Origin: Lachnospiraceae bacterium
GTDB taxonomy: Bacteria > Bacillota > Clostridia > Lachnospirales > Lachnospiraceae
Length of the DNA stretch: 39,514 nucleotides
Direction: 5' to 3'
Assembly: GCA_024683645.1 (NCBI GenBank)
Contig: JAIKYA010000077.1
Location: 1 to 39,514, forward strand
Position numbers and translations under genes: made by a program. Positions 6,778-15,075 of the stretch are shown one piece after another. A model generated the notes under the pieces. It ran no database searches, had not been told where the DNA came from, and saw nothing but the letters and a program-made list of their open reading frames with translations. The first letter of the stretch is position 1; each line of letters starts with the position of its first letter.

Positions 6778-9627
6778 ATGAAGATAAGAAAAGAAAGCGG
6801 ACTTACATTTATCTATGAGAGCGGGACCCTGAGCGGTATCGTAAAAGCTGCCGGCTGGGTGAGTGACGATGTAGAAAAATGTCTGGGGTTTAAGGCGAAG
6901 ACAGAGGAGATATTTGCTCTGGCGGCACTTAAGTCAACGGAAGGCCCCAAAGTACTGTTCGGTACAACGGACAACGGCTTTGTCAGAGAACTCTGTGCTG
7001 ATGTTGAAATGATAGAGGGACAAAGAGAGGTATATTCGTTTGCACTTGCCGATGATGATACTCTCGTGATCTGCGGCAGCGATAAGAGAGGCTGTATATA
7101 CGGTCTGCTCCGCCTGTCGGATATGCTGGGAGTATCTCCTTTTGTAAACTGGTCAAATGTGGTACCGCCCAAGAAAGAAGAGCTTAATATCTCAAAGAGT
7201 GACTGTTTTGTATCAAAAGAGCCTTCGGTAGAGTACAGGGGCTTCTTTATAAATGATGAGTGGCCTTGTTTCGGCAACTGGTGTACGAAGAATTTCGGCG
7301 GCGTAAATGCGAAGATGTATGCGGGCGTGTTTGAGATACTGCTGCGCATGAAGGGCAATTACTTATGGCCGGCTATGTGGGCATCCAATTTTGCAATGGA
7401 CGGCCCCGGACTTGAGAGTGCGGAACTTGCGGATGAACTCGGTGTGGTAATGGGACTGTCTCATCATGAGCCCTGCCTGCGCCATGGTGAAGAATATTCG
7501 ATGGTCAGAGGAAAGGACTCAAAGTACGGAGATGCCTGGGACTTCCTTTCAAATGAGGAAGGTATTACGGAATTCTGGAGAGACGGACTAAAGAGGAACG
7601 GGCATCTGGAAAATGTGATAACACTCGGCATGCGCGGGGAACGTGATTCCATGATAATGGCGGAGGCGGGCCTCGGAGCTAACATAGAGCTGATAAAGAA
7701 AGTGCTTGTTACGCAGAACAGGCTGATAAAGGAAGAAGTATGCAGCGATCTGAGCTCGGTTCCGAGGATGATCGCACTGTACAAAGAGGTAGAAGCATAT
7801 TATTACGGTGATGAAAAGAACGAAGGACTGATGGATTATCCTGAGCTTGATGATGTGATACTGATGCTCTGTGACGATAATCACGGTTATGTAAGGACGC
7901 TGCCGGACGAAAAGATGAGAAAACACCGCGGCGGCTTCGGTATGTATTATCACTTTGATTATCACGGCGGGCCTGTTTCCTATGAGTGGATCGATTCCAC
8001 GCATCTGCCTGCAGTATGGGAACAGATGACCACGGCCTATGAGAGAGGCGTCAGCAGACTGTGGATAGTCAATGTCGGCGATCTGGGCATGAACGAGATC
8101 CCGCTTAATTATTTTATGGATCTGGCCTATGATTACGATAAATGGGGCATAAGCGCCTGCAACAGTACCGCTGCGTATATGAAGCAGTGGTTTAACAGGA
8201 CTTTCGGTGCGGCTTTTGATGATGGTATCACCGCTGAACTGGCAGATATGTACATGAAATACGGGAGGCTTATGAACAACAGAAGGCCCGAACATATGAA
8301 TGCCGGTATTTACAGCGTTAAGGAGGGCTTTGAGGCAGAGCATATACTCAAGCAGGCGGATGAGATCGAAGCTGTCTGCAGGAAGGCAGAAGAAATGTGC
8401 CCCGATGAATACCGTGATGCGTTCACGGAACTTGTATCCTATAAGATCCATGCGGGCATGAATCTGATCCGTATGTGGATATACAGCGCATATAATCATT
8501 ATTATGCGTCTCTCGGTCTGGTGGCGGCCAATGATCATGCCGAGAAGGTAAAGAAATGTCTTAAACTGGATACAGAGCTTAAGGATAAGCTGCATACTGC
8601 GGCGGACGGTAAATGGTACGGCTTCGGTATGGCAGAGCATATAGGCTTCAGGAACTGGAACTGCGAAGAAAGCACTTATCCTACGCTTGAATATGTGACA
8701 CCGGTGAACAAGACCGATGTCTGCGTGGGGATAGTCGGAGAGAGCGGCTATACCTGCGGAGGAGAATGGACAGGAAAAAGACTGAAGCTAAGTGTATATG
8801 ATCATGAAGATGAGCATGAAGCGTACGGCAGGATCTTTGTGGCAACGAGAGGGACGGAAAGAGCGGAATTTATGCTGAGCACATCCGATGAATGGATAAA
8901 GCCCGAACGTACGGGAGGAAGAGTAGGCCTTGGAGAGCCCTATACCGAGATAGGCGTACGCATTGACAAGGATATGCTGAAAAAAGAAGCGGAGCCGTAT
9001 ACCGCAAAGGGAGAGTTAAGCGTAAGTATCGGCAGCGTATGTATAAGGATCGATGTTTTTACGCTTATCTGTGACATGGCCGGTGACGTTTTCGTTGAAG
9101 AAAATGGCATGGTGGTCATGAACGCCGCAGACTACAGCTCCTTAAAAGAAGGCAGAGCCGGCAAATTCACTGTGTTGTCGGATCTCGGCAGGAATGAGGA
9201 TGCCATTAAACTCTTCCCTGTAGATAAGGGGATCGACGATGCTGCCGATGCGCCTGTAGCGGATTACAGTTTCATGATAAGCGAGAGCGGTACGTACAGG
9301 ATCATCTTCCTTGAAGAGCCGGTAAATCCTTTCAAACACGGAAAAGGCATAGATATCTGTTATTCGGTAAATAACGGAGAGATAAAGAAACTTCCGGCTG
9401 TCAGTGAAAAATATGATGCGGGAACCTCTTATGAATGGGGCCAGGGAGTGCTTAACCACGTAAGGATAGCGGAGTGTACGGCCGAACTGGAAAAGGGCGT
9501 CAATACCGTAAGTTTCTACGGAACGCAGGTAGAGAATGTCCTTGAAAAGATCATCGTCGCAAAGAAAGATGTTAAGCTCCCGGGCTGTTATCTGGGGCCT
9601 GCGGAAAGCAATGGAAAAGGCAGATAA
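6778..9627 (+). CDS. Glycoside hydrolase family 115 (xylan alpha-1,2-glucuronidase)
   Basis: 949 aa, no signal peptide, so cytoplasmic. The family core is clear: EYRGFFINDEWPCFGNW (~152-168), NAKMYAGVFEILLRMKGNYL, WPAMWASNF, GVVMGLSHHEPCLRH, ITLGMRGERDSMI, and a C-terminal beta-rich region (from ~650) matching the GH115 accessory domain. GH115 enzymes remove glucuronic or 4-O-methylglucuronic acid from internal and terminal xylose residues of glucuronoxylan. A cytoplasmic form would act on imported aldouronic oligosaccharides. The product feeds uxuB/uxuA directly downstream. GGAG of the ribosome site overlaps the end of the HD-GYP gene. Catalytic carboxylates were not mapped individually. Length is normal for the family. 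Confidence 0.92.
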   Translation: MKIRKESGLTFIYESGTLSGIVKAAGWVSDDVEKCLGFKAKTEEIFALAALKSTEGPKVLFGTTDNGFVRELCADVEMIEGQREVYSFALADDDTLVICGSDKRGCIYGLLRLSDMLGVSPFVNWSNVVPPKKEELNISKSDCFVSKEPSVEYRGFFINDEWPCFGNWCTKNFGGVNAKMYAGVFEILLRMKGNYLWPAMWASNFAMDGPGLESAELADELGVVMGLSHHEPCLRHGEEYSMVRGKDSKYGDAWDFLSNEEGITEFWRDGLKRNGHLENVITLGMRGERDSMIMAEAGLGANIELIKKVLVTQNRLIKEEVCSDLSSVPRMIALYKEVEAYYYGDEKNEGLMDYPELDDVILMLCDDNHGYVRTLPDEKMRKHRGGFGMYYHFDYHGGPVSYEWIDSTHLPAVWEQMTTAYERGVSRLWIVNVGDLGMNEIPLNYFMDLAYDYDKWGISACNSTAAYMKQWFNRTFGAAFDDGITAELADMYMKYGRLMNNRRPEHMNAGIYSVKEGFEAEHILKQADEIEAVCRKAEEMCPDEYRDAFTELVSYKIHAGMNLIRMWIYSAYNHYYASLGLVAANDHAEKVKKCLKLDTELKDKLHTAADGKWYGFGMAEHIGFRNWNCEESTYPTLEYVTPVNKTDVCVGIVGESGYTCGGEWTGKRLKLSVYDHEDEHEAYGRIFVATRGTERAEFMLSTSDEWIKPERTGGRVGLGEPYTEIGVRIDKDMLKKEAEPYTAKGELSVSIGSVCIRIDVFTLICDMAGDVFVEENGMVVMNAADYSSLKEGRAGKFTVLSDLGRNEDAIKLFPVDKGIDDAADAPVADYSFMISESGTYRIIFLEEPVNPFKHGKGIDICYSVNNGEIKKLPAVSEKYDAGTSYEWGQGVLNHVRIAECTAELEKGVNTVSFYGTQVENVLEKIIVAKKDVKLPGCYLGPAESNGKGR

Positions 9628-9635
9628 GGAATTGT

Positions 9636-9665
9636 TTGGCAAAACCGTTCCGGTTCTGATATAAT
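9636..9665 (+). promoter_or_regulatory. Promoter ahead of uxuA, with small inverted repeat in spacer
   Basis: TTGGCA (9636-9641), an 18-nt spacer and a perfect TATAAT (9660-9665), about 48 nt before the uxuA ATG. Inside the spacer AACCG-TTC-CGGTT (9643-9655) is a short inverted repeat with a central arrangement like LacI/GntR half-sites and could bind a repressor. This gives uxuAB a way to be transcribed apart from GH115. Confidence 0.55.
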
Positions 9666-9713
9666 AAACTCTGTATGCATTAAAAAGTATATTATATAAA
9701 GGCGGTAATAAAT

Positions 9714-10781
9714 ATGAAAATGGGTTTTCGCTGGTATGGCAGCGACAATGACAGTGTGAGTCTGGAGCAGATAAAGCAGATCCCGGGGGTATCCGAGATA
9801 GTCTGGGCCCTGCACTACAAGCTTCCGGGAGAGGTGTGGGAAAAAGACGAGATAAAAAAAGCGGTGGATGAGATAAAGTCCTACGGTTTCGGAGTAAGTG
9901 TCGTGGAATCCTTAAATGTTCACGATGATATCAAGACCGGCGCCCCCACACGCGATATGTATATCGATAAGTATATCGAGAGCATGAGAAATCTTAAGGA
10001 ATTCGGAGTAAAGGTGATCTGTTACAATTTCATGCCTGTATTCGACTGGACCAGGACAGATCTGTTCCATCCGCTTCCGGACGGCTCTACGGCACTGTTT
10101 TATGAGAAAAGCAAGATAAAGCAGGATCCCAGGGAAATGGCCGAATACATCCTTAAGGAATGTGAAGGCTTTACCATGCCCGGATGGGAACCCGAGCGCA
10201 TGGCAGAGCTGGAAGGCCTTTTTGAAAAATACTCAAAGATCGATAAGGAGACCCTCTGGGAGAATCTTAAATATTTCCTTGAAAAACTGATGCCCGTATG
10301 TCATGAATGCGGCATAAAGATGGCTATACATCCGGATGATCCCCCCTGGGATATATTCGGCCTGCCCAGGCTCATAACTTCAGAAGCAGGTGTGGAGAGA
10401 TTTCTTAAGATGGTTGATGACCCTTACAACTGCCTTACCCTTTGCACGGGCTCGCTCGGCGCATCAAAGGATAACGACCTGCCGGCTATCGCCGAAAGAT
10501 TTGCCGATCGCGTGGCTTTTGCTCACATAAGAAATGTAAAGATATATGAGAACGGCGATTTCAGTGAGGTTTCACACAGAGACTGTGACGGTGATGTAGG
10601 TGTGCTTGGAGTGATAAAAGCTCTGCACGATAAAGGCAGCGACGTATATATCAGACCCGACCACGGCCGTCACATATGGGGAGAAAAGTGCCGTCCCGGA
10701 TACGGGCTTTACGACAGGGCCCTGGGTATCATGTATATACTGGGCGCCTGGGATATGATGGATAAGAACAGCGGTAAATGA
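9714..10781 (+). CDS. uxuA: Mannonate dehydratase
   Basis: 355 aa, the usual length. It dehydrates D-mannonate to 2-keto-3-deoxy-D-gluconate in the cytoplasm. The N-terminus MKMGFRWYGSDNDSVSLEQI matches the family TIM-barrel start. Conserved metal/substrate segments are HPDDPPWDIFGLPR (H206 onward), CTGSLGAS (~244), AFAHIRNVK and RPDHGRHIWGE (R314-H317). AAAGGCGG precedes ATG 9714. It has its own promoter and is followed 16 nt later by uxuB, giving the order dehydratase-reductase common in glucuronate operons. Glucuronate isomerase (uxaC) and KDG kinase/aldolase are not in this window. Confidence 0.95.
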   Translation: MKMGFRWYGSDNDSVSLEQIKQIPGVSEIVWALHYKLPGEVWEKDEIKKAVDEIKSYGFGVSVVESLNVHDDIKTGAPTRDMYIDKYIESMRNLKEFGVKVICYNFMPVFDWTRTDLFHPLPDGSTALFYEKSKIKQDPREMAEYILKECEGFTMPGWEPERMAELEGLFEKYSKIDKETLWENLKYFLEKLMPVCHECGIKMAIHPDDPPWDIFGLPRLITSEAGVERFLKMVDDPYNCLTLCTGSLGASKDNDLPAIAERFADRVAFAHIRNVKIYENGDFSEVSHRDCDGDVGVLGVIKALHDKGSDVYIRPDHGRHIWGEKCRPGYGLYDRALGIMYILGAWDMMDKNSGK

Positions 10782-10797
10782 CCGTAAGGAGAACAGA

Positions 10798-12345
10798 ATG
10801 AAATTAAATCTTCAGAGTATCAGCGAGAATAAAGAGCAGTGGAAAGCTGCCGGTGTAAAACTGCCGGAATATGATGTTGCAAAAGCAAGGAAGAATACGT
10901 ATGAAACACCCCGCTGGGTGCATTTCGGAACCGGAAACATCTTCCGCGGATACATAGGAGGCATCTGCGACGAACTGATCGCCGGCGGATATTCGGAAAG
11001 CGGCATAAACGCAGTGGCCTGCTACGACAGCGAGACCATAGACCGCGTGTATAAGCCTTATGACTGCCTGTGTCTGGATGTGGGACTTAAAAGTGACGGC
11101 GGCATAGTCAAAAAGATCAACGCTTCCATAGGCGAGGCTTTTGCAGCCCGAGATGATCTGGAGAGACTTAAAGAGATAGCTGTAAGCAGGAGTCTGCAGC
11201 TTATCACTTATACGATAACCGAAAAGGGGTATGCGATAAGCGATGATAAAGGCTTTTTTGCGCCTGTTTCGGAAGATATGGAAAACGGCATGAACGATCC
11301 GAAGACAGCCATGGGCATGACGGCTTTTATGCTTTATCACAGATACAAGGCGGGAGAGCTTCCCATAGCTGTGGTAAGTCTTGATAATATGAGCAGAAAC
11401 GGTGACCGTCTCAAAGCTTCGGTGACAACGATAGCCGAAAAATGGAATGACAGCGGTTTTATGTCTTATCTTAATGACAGTTCAAAGGTTTCTTTCCCAT
11501 ACAGTATGATAGACAAGATAACACCGAGACCGGATGCGAAGGTTGCGGATATACTTGCCGCGGATGGCATAGAAGATATGGAGATGCAGGTTACGGGCAA
11601 AGGGACCTATATAGCTCCGTTTGTCAATGCGGAGCTTCCGGGGTATCTTGTGATTGAAGATGCCTTTCCGGCCGGACGGCCCGCGCTTGAAAAGGCAGGA
11701 GTATATATGACCGACCGCGAGACTGTGATGAAGGCGGAAGGAATGAAGGTGGGAGCCTGCCTGAATCCCCTGCATACCGCACTGGCTGTAAGCGGCTGCC
11801 TGCTTGGCTTTAACAAGATAAGTGAAGAGATGAAAGATGAGGAACTTAAGAAGCTGGTATATGCGCTGGCGGAAGAAAATCTGCTCGTTGCAAGCAATCC
11901 CGGGATCATAAGTCCGCGTGCATTTGTTAAGGAAGTCCTTGAGGAGAGACTGGTAAATCCCAATCTCCCGGATACGCCCCAGCGTATAGCAACGGATACG
12001 AGCCAGAAGATACCCCAGAGATTCGGTACTACGATGAAAGCCTATGATGCTGCGGGACGTATCGATGAGCTTAAAGTGATCCCGCTCGTGCTGGCACTGT
12101 ACCTCCGCTATCTCGGGGATAAGGATGATGCGGGGAATGAAATGAAACACAGCAGTGATCCCCGGCTGGATGAGCTTAAGGATAAACTCAGAGAAAAAGG
12201 AGCGGAGGCCGTTTTGGACGATGCAACGCTGCTTGGTACTGATATAAGTAAAAAGAACGGTCTTAAGGACAGGATCATACAATACTATGAGATGATGAAC
12301 GGCGGTTTGGGAGCTGTAAGAGATACTTTGAAAAAATGTCTGTAA
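10798..12345 (+). CDS. uxuB: Fructuronate reductase / mannitol dehydrogenase family
   Basis: 515 aa, in the range of the polyol-specific long-chain dehydrogenase family. The nucleotide-binding start is HFGTGNIFRGYIGG (~41-54). The family segments VVSLDNMSRNGDRLK, PRPD after DKITP, and VTGKGTYIAPFVNAELPGY are present, with a helical C-terminal domain. It should reduce D-fructuronate to D-mannonate with NADH; mannitol or tagaturonate dehydrogenase would look similar, but the adjacent uxuA favours fructuronate. AAGGAG lies before ATG 10798. Its end is 23 nt before the preferred start of the GGDEF-EAL gene, so the two are probably cotranscribed. Confidence 0.9.
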   Translation: MKLNLQSISENKEQWKAAGVKLPEYDVAKARKNTYETPRWVHFGTGNIFRGYIGGICDELIAGGYSESGINAVACYDSETIDRVYKPYDCLCLDVGLKSDGGIVKKINASIGEAFAARDDLERLKEIAVSRSLQLITYTITEKGYAISDDKGFFAPVSEDMENGMNDPKTAMGMTAFMLYHRYKAGELPIAVVSLDNMSRNGDRLKASVTTIAEKWNDSGFMSYLNDSSKVSFPYSMIDKITPRPDAKVADILAADGIEDMEMQVTGKGTYIAPFVNAELPGYLVIEDAFPAGRPALEKAGVYMTDRETVMKAEGMKVGACLNPLHTALAVSGCLLGFNKISEEMKDEELKKLVYALAEENLLVASNPGIISPRAFVKEVLEERLVNPNLPDTPQRIATDTSQKIPQRFGTTMKAYDAAGRIDELKVIPLVLALYLRYLGDKDDAGNEMKHSSDPRLDELKDKLREKGAEAVLDDATLLGTDISKKNGLKDRIIQYYEMMNGGLGAVRDTLKKCL

Positions 12346-12368
12346 ATACAGCCGGAAAGGGTCATGCC

Positions 12369-14990
12369 ATGACTAATGAACTGATCTTCAATAAGATAGC
12401 AGAAGCACTGCTTGGCGGCTATAACCGTGTTTACTATGTAGACGGATATACCGGAGCATATTATTCATATTCGATCGATCAGAAGACAAGTACGATGATG
12501 CCGCCTGAAAAGGGCGAAGATTTCGGCAGGCATTTTACCGGGATCATAAACGAAGCGGTACATCCGAGCGAGAAAGACAGCCTGCTCACTTCATTTGAAA
12601 GGTACATGAAACGTGCAAAAATGAAGGACGGCGAGCGGGAGAGCATGATCTACCGTATAAATGTTAACGGTAATTACGAGTATCACCAGGTATGTCTGAT
12701 AAAAGATAAAGAAGATGATGACGAATACTTTATAATAGGTGTTCTCAACGTTGATAAACAGGTAAAACAGGAAAAGAAGCAGGAACGAGTACTTAAAAAT
12801 GCCATGGAAATGGCTCGGCGTGATGATCTGACCGGCATAGGAAACAAGAATGCCTATCTGGAATTCGAAAAACTGCTTCAGAAGAAAATGGACAGCGGGG
12901 CGGAAAAGGTCAGATTTGCCATGGTCATCTGTGACCTGAACAATCTGAAGCCTGTTAATGATACCTTCGGCCACAGCGTGGGTGATGACTATCTGAAAGC
13001 CTCGTGTAAGATGATCTGTGATATATTTACGCACAGTCCCGTATTCAGGATAGGCGGTGATGAATTTCTGATCTGTCTGGAAAAGCGGGACTATAATGCA
13101 AGAAAAGATCTGATACGCATACTCCAGAACCAGGTCTCCGATAATCTGAAACGCGGCAACGGTCCCGTGATAGCCATCGGTATGAGTGAATATGATCCGG
13201 AGACGGATGATTCCGTCAATGATGTTTTCGTGCGTGCTGATGCCAATATGTACGATAACAAAAAAGGGCTTAAGGATCAGGGCGGAAACGACGGATCTTT
13301 TATGAAGTACATGAGTGAGGGCAGCATAGTTCCTCCGGAAAAGAGATGGAGTCTGGATAATCTCTTTATGGCTTTTGAAAATATAGCGGAGGGCAGCTAT
13401 GTCTATCTCTGCAATATGAAATATGATTATTCCAGATGGTCCAGAAAATGCGTGGATACCTTTGGGCTTCCCGGTGAGTATATGTTCGGTGCAGGTGCTG
13501 TCTGGGAAGAGCATATACACCCCGAGGATGTCGGGATATACAGGGATGCCATAGCGGAGATATTTTCCGGACGTACCCGTTTTCATGATATGCAGTACAG
13601 GGCCAGAAGAGCTGACGGCGAGTATGTGATGTGTACCTGCAAAGGTATGGTCATTCAGGATCTTGATGAAGAACCGCTTTATTTCTGCGGTACCATAATG
13701 AACAACAGCAGCAGTTCCGATACCGATTCCATGACAGGTCTCAAGAACCAGTACGGTATGCTGGAAGATATACGTCTCCATATCCAGAACAAAAATAAGA
13801 TAAGGATATGCATGCTCGGCTTCAGCAAGTTTTCCGAGATCAATGAAATGTACGGTTATCATTTCGGAAACAGCGTGCTCCAGTATTTCACGCGGGCTCT
13901 TTATAAACGTGTGGGAAACACGGGTGAGGTATATAAGCTTGACGGTACGAAAGCTGCCGTGATAAGCCGCGTACGAAATACCGAAGAGATAAAGCAGAAA
14001 TACGAAGGACTCAGGATGGAGTTCAGGCGCGGAGTCAATATCGACGGCAAGATAATCGTCTGTGAGATGAATGCGGGACTGATCGAACTGGATGATTTTG
14101 ATATCAATGACAGAACTGTATATTCCTGTCTGGATTTTGCTTATGAAGAATCAAAGCATAGACGTCAGGGAGATCTGATAGAGTTTTATGAAGCGCTTAA
14201 TGAGAAAAACCGCGACAGGATCGCCAAACTCGGAGAGATACGCTGGGCCATAGCCAATGAATTCAAAGGCTTTTATCTGATGTATCAGCCGGTTATAAAT
14301 GCCATGACTGAGAAAATGTGCGGCTTTGAAGCGCTTATACGTTATAAATCCCCGAAATTCGGCCTGATCGCGCCGGATGAGTTCATACCGATAATAGAGA
14401 GAGATCCGCTGTATCGTGATCTGGGCCGATGGATACTCAAGCAGGCGCTTACAGATGGCAAGGCTGTCCTTGATATGGATGATGATTCCTATGTGAGCGT
14501 TAATCTTTCGTATTCACAGATAGAGAGACCGGACTTTCTGGATTCCGTCAGAGAGATACTGAAGGAGACGGGATTCCCTCCCAAGAAGCTGTGCATGGAA
14601 CTGACCGAACGCTGCAGGCTTCTGGATATGACGCTTCTTAAGAATGTGATCGTAAACCTGCGCGGGATGGGCATAAGAGTGGCACTGGACGATTTCGGGA
14701 CCGGCTTTTCCTCGGTAGGACTTCTTCTGGACATGGATTTTGATATCATCAAGATAGACAGAAGTTTTGTTATTAATATCGAGACAAGCCGCCGCGAAAG
14801 AACACTGATGGAACATTTTTCGGGTATGGCTGCATCTTTTGATTCCAACGTATGTGTTGAAGGCGTGGAAACAGAAGCCATGAAGGAGATATTAAAGGGT
14901 TATTATGTACATACTTTCCAGGGCTATTATTATTCAAAGCCCCTTGTCTTAGAGGATCTGCTGAAGTGGGAAAAAGACAGAGAGGGCTAG
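12369..14990 (+). CDS. GGDEF-PAS-GGDEF(degenerate)-EAL c-di-GMP turnover protein
   Basis: About 873 aa, soluble. The start is taken at ATG 12369, because GGAAAGGG (12353-12360) sits 8 nt before it; an in-frame ATG at 12336 overlaps uxuB and lacks such a site. Order: N-terminal sensory region (~1-145), first GGDEF domain with an intact RIGGDEF (229-233) and the DLNNLKPVND substrate segment, a PAS domain (~330-450, ending in a PAC-like strand), a second GGDEF-like domain whose signature is replaced by KLDGTKAAV, then an EAL domain with FEALIR (EAL at 654-656), NLSYSQ, MELTER, DDFGTG and the VEGVETE motif all present. The first GGDEF and the EAL both look catalytically competent, and the second GGDEF should be inactive and regulatory. 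Adjacent to uxuB. Confidence 0.88.
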   Translation: MTNELIFNKIAEALLGGYNRVYYVDGYTGAYYSYSIDQKTSTMMPPEKGEDFGRHFTGIINEAVHPSEKDSLLTSFERYMKRAKMKDGERESMIYRINVNGNYEYHQVCLIKDKEDDDEYFIIGVLNVDKQVKQEKKQERVLKNAMEMARRDDLTGIGNKNAYLEFEKLLQKKMDSGAEKVRFAMVICDLNNLKPVNDTFGHSVGDDYLKASCKMICDIFTHSPVFRIGGDEFLICLEKRDYNARKDLIRILQNQVSDNLKRGNGPVIAIGMSEYDPETDDSVNDVFVRADANMYDNKKGLKDQGGNDGSFMKYMSEGSIVPPEKRWSLDNLFMAFENIAEGSYVYLCNMKYDYSRWSRKCVDTFGLPGEYMFGAGAVWEEHIHPEDVGIYRDAIAEIFSGRTRFHDMQYRARRADGEYVMCTCKGMVIQDLDEEPLYFCGTIMNNSSSSDTDSMTGLKNQYGMLEDIRLHIQNKNKIRICMLGFSKFSEINEMYGYHFGNSVLQYFTRALYKRVGNTGEVYKLDGTKAAVISRVRNTEEIKQKYEGLRMEFRRGVNIDGKIIVCEMNAGLIELDDFDINDRTVYSCLDFAYEESKHRRQGDLIEFYEALNEKNRDRIAKLGEIRWAIANEFKGFYLMYQPVINAMTEKMCGFEALIRYKSPKFGLIAPDEFIPIIERDPLYRDLGRWILKQALTDGKAVLDMDDDSYVSVNLSYSQIERPDFLDSVREILKETGFPPKKLCMELTERCRLLDMTLLKNVIVNLRGMGIRVALDDFGTGFSSVGLLLDMDFDIIKIDRSFVINIETSRRERTLMEHFSGMAASFDSNVCVEGVETEAMKEILKGYYVHTFQGYYYSKPLVLEDLLKWEKDREG

Positions 14991-15019
14991 TTTACAAATA
15001 TAGCGATTTGTAATATCAT
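14991..15019 (+). promoter_or_regulatory. Promoter of nucleoside transporter/xpt operon
   Basis: TTTACA (14991-14996), a 17-nt spacer and TATCAT (15014-15019); each box matches consensus at five of six positions. The first box begins immediately after the TAG of the GGDEF-EAL gene. Predicted transcription start near 15026, giving a leader of about 50 nt. Confidence 0.55.
14992..15013. promoter_or_regulatory. 8-bp palindrome covering the promoter (candidate operator)
   Basis: TTACAAAT (14992-14999) and ATTTGTAA (15006-15013) are exact reverse complements separated by 6 nt. The palindrome spans the -35 box and the whole spacer and has no following T-run, so it looks like a repressor operator rather than a terminator. 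It differs from the B. subtilis PurR box and the CodY box as I know them. Confidence 0.5.
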
Positions 15020-15038
15020 TCAGTATTGTTTCAATGAA

Positions 15039-15057
15039 TGGGACGAGCGGCGTCCCA
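15039..15057 (+). other. Leader hairpin before the BMP lipoprotein gene
   Basis: TGGGACG (15039-15045) pairs perfectly with CGTCCCA (15051-15057) around a 5-nt loop. It ends 7 nt before the GGAGG at 15065-15069, so it could affect mRNA stability or ribosome access. No T-run follows, so it is not an intrinsic terminator. Confidence 0.4.
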
Positions 15058-15075
15058 TAAAAAAGGAGGAGCATT

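Noticed and set aside
7588-8640. 350-aa minus-strand open frame
   Set aside because: Entirely antisense to GH115, which has clear family motifs throughout this stretch.
12591-13862. 423-aa minus-strand open frame
   Set aside because: Antisense to the GGDEF protein, with His/Ile-rich shadow composition, no ribosome site logic and no recognisable domain.
14992-15013. Terminator after the GGDEF-EAL gene
   Set aside because: The 8-bp stem is AT-rich and no T-run follows; its position on a promoter favours an operator.
14991-15075. Purine riboswitch upstream of the importer/xpt operon
   Set aside because: The leader is only about 50-85 nt and lacks the conserved junction and two-loop pattern; only simple hairpins are present.
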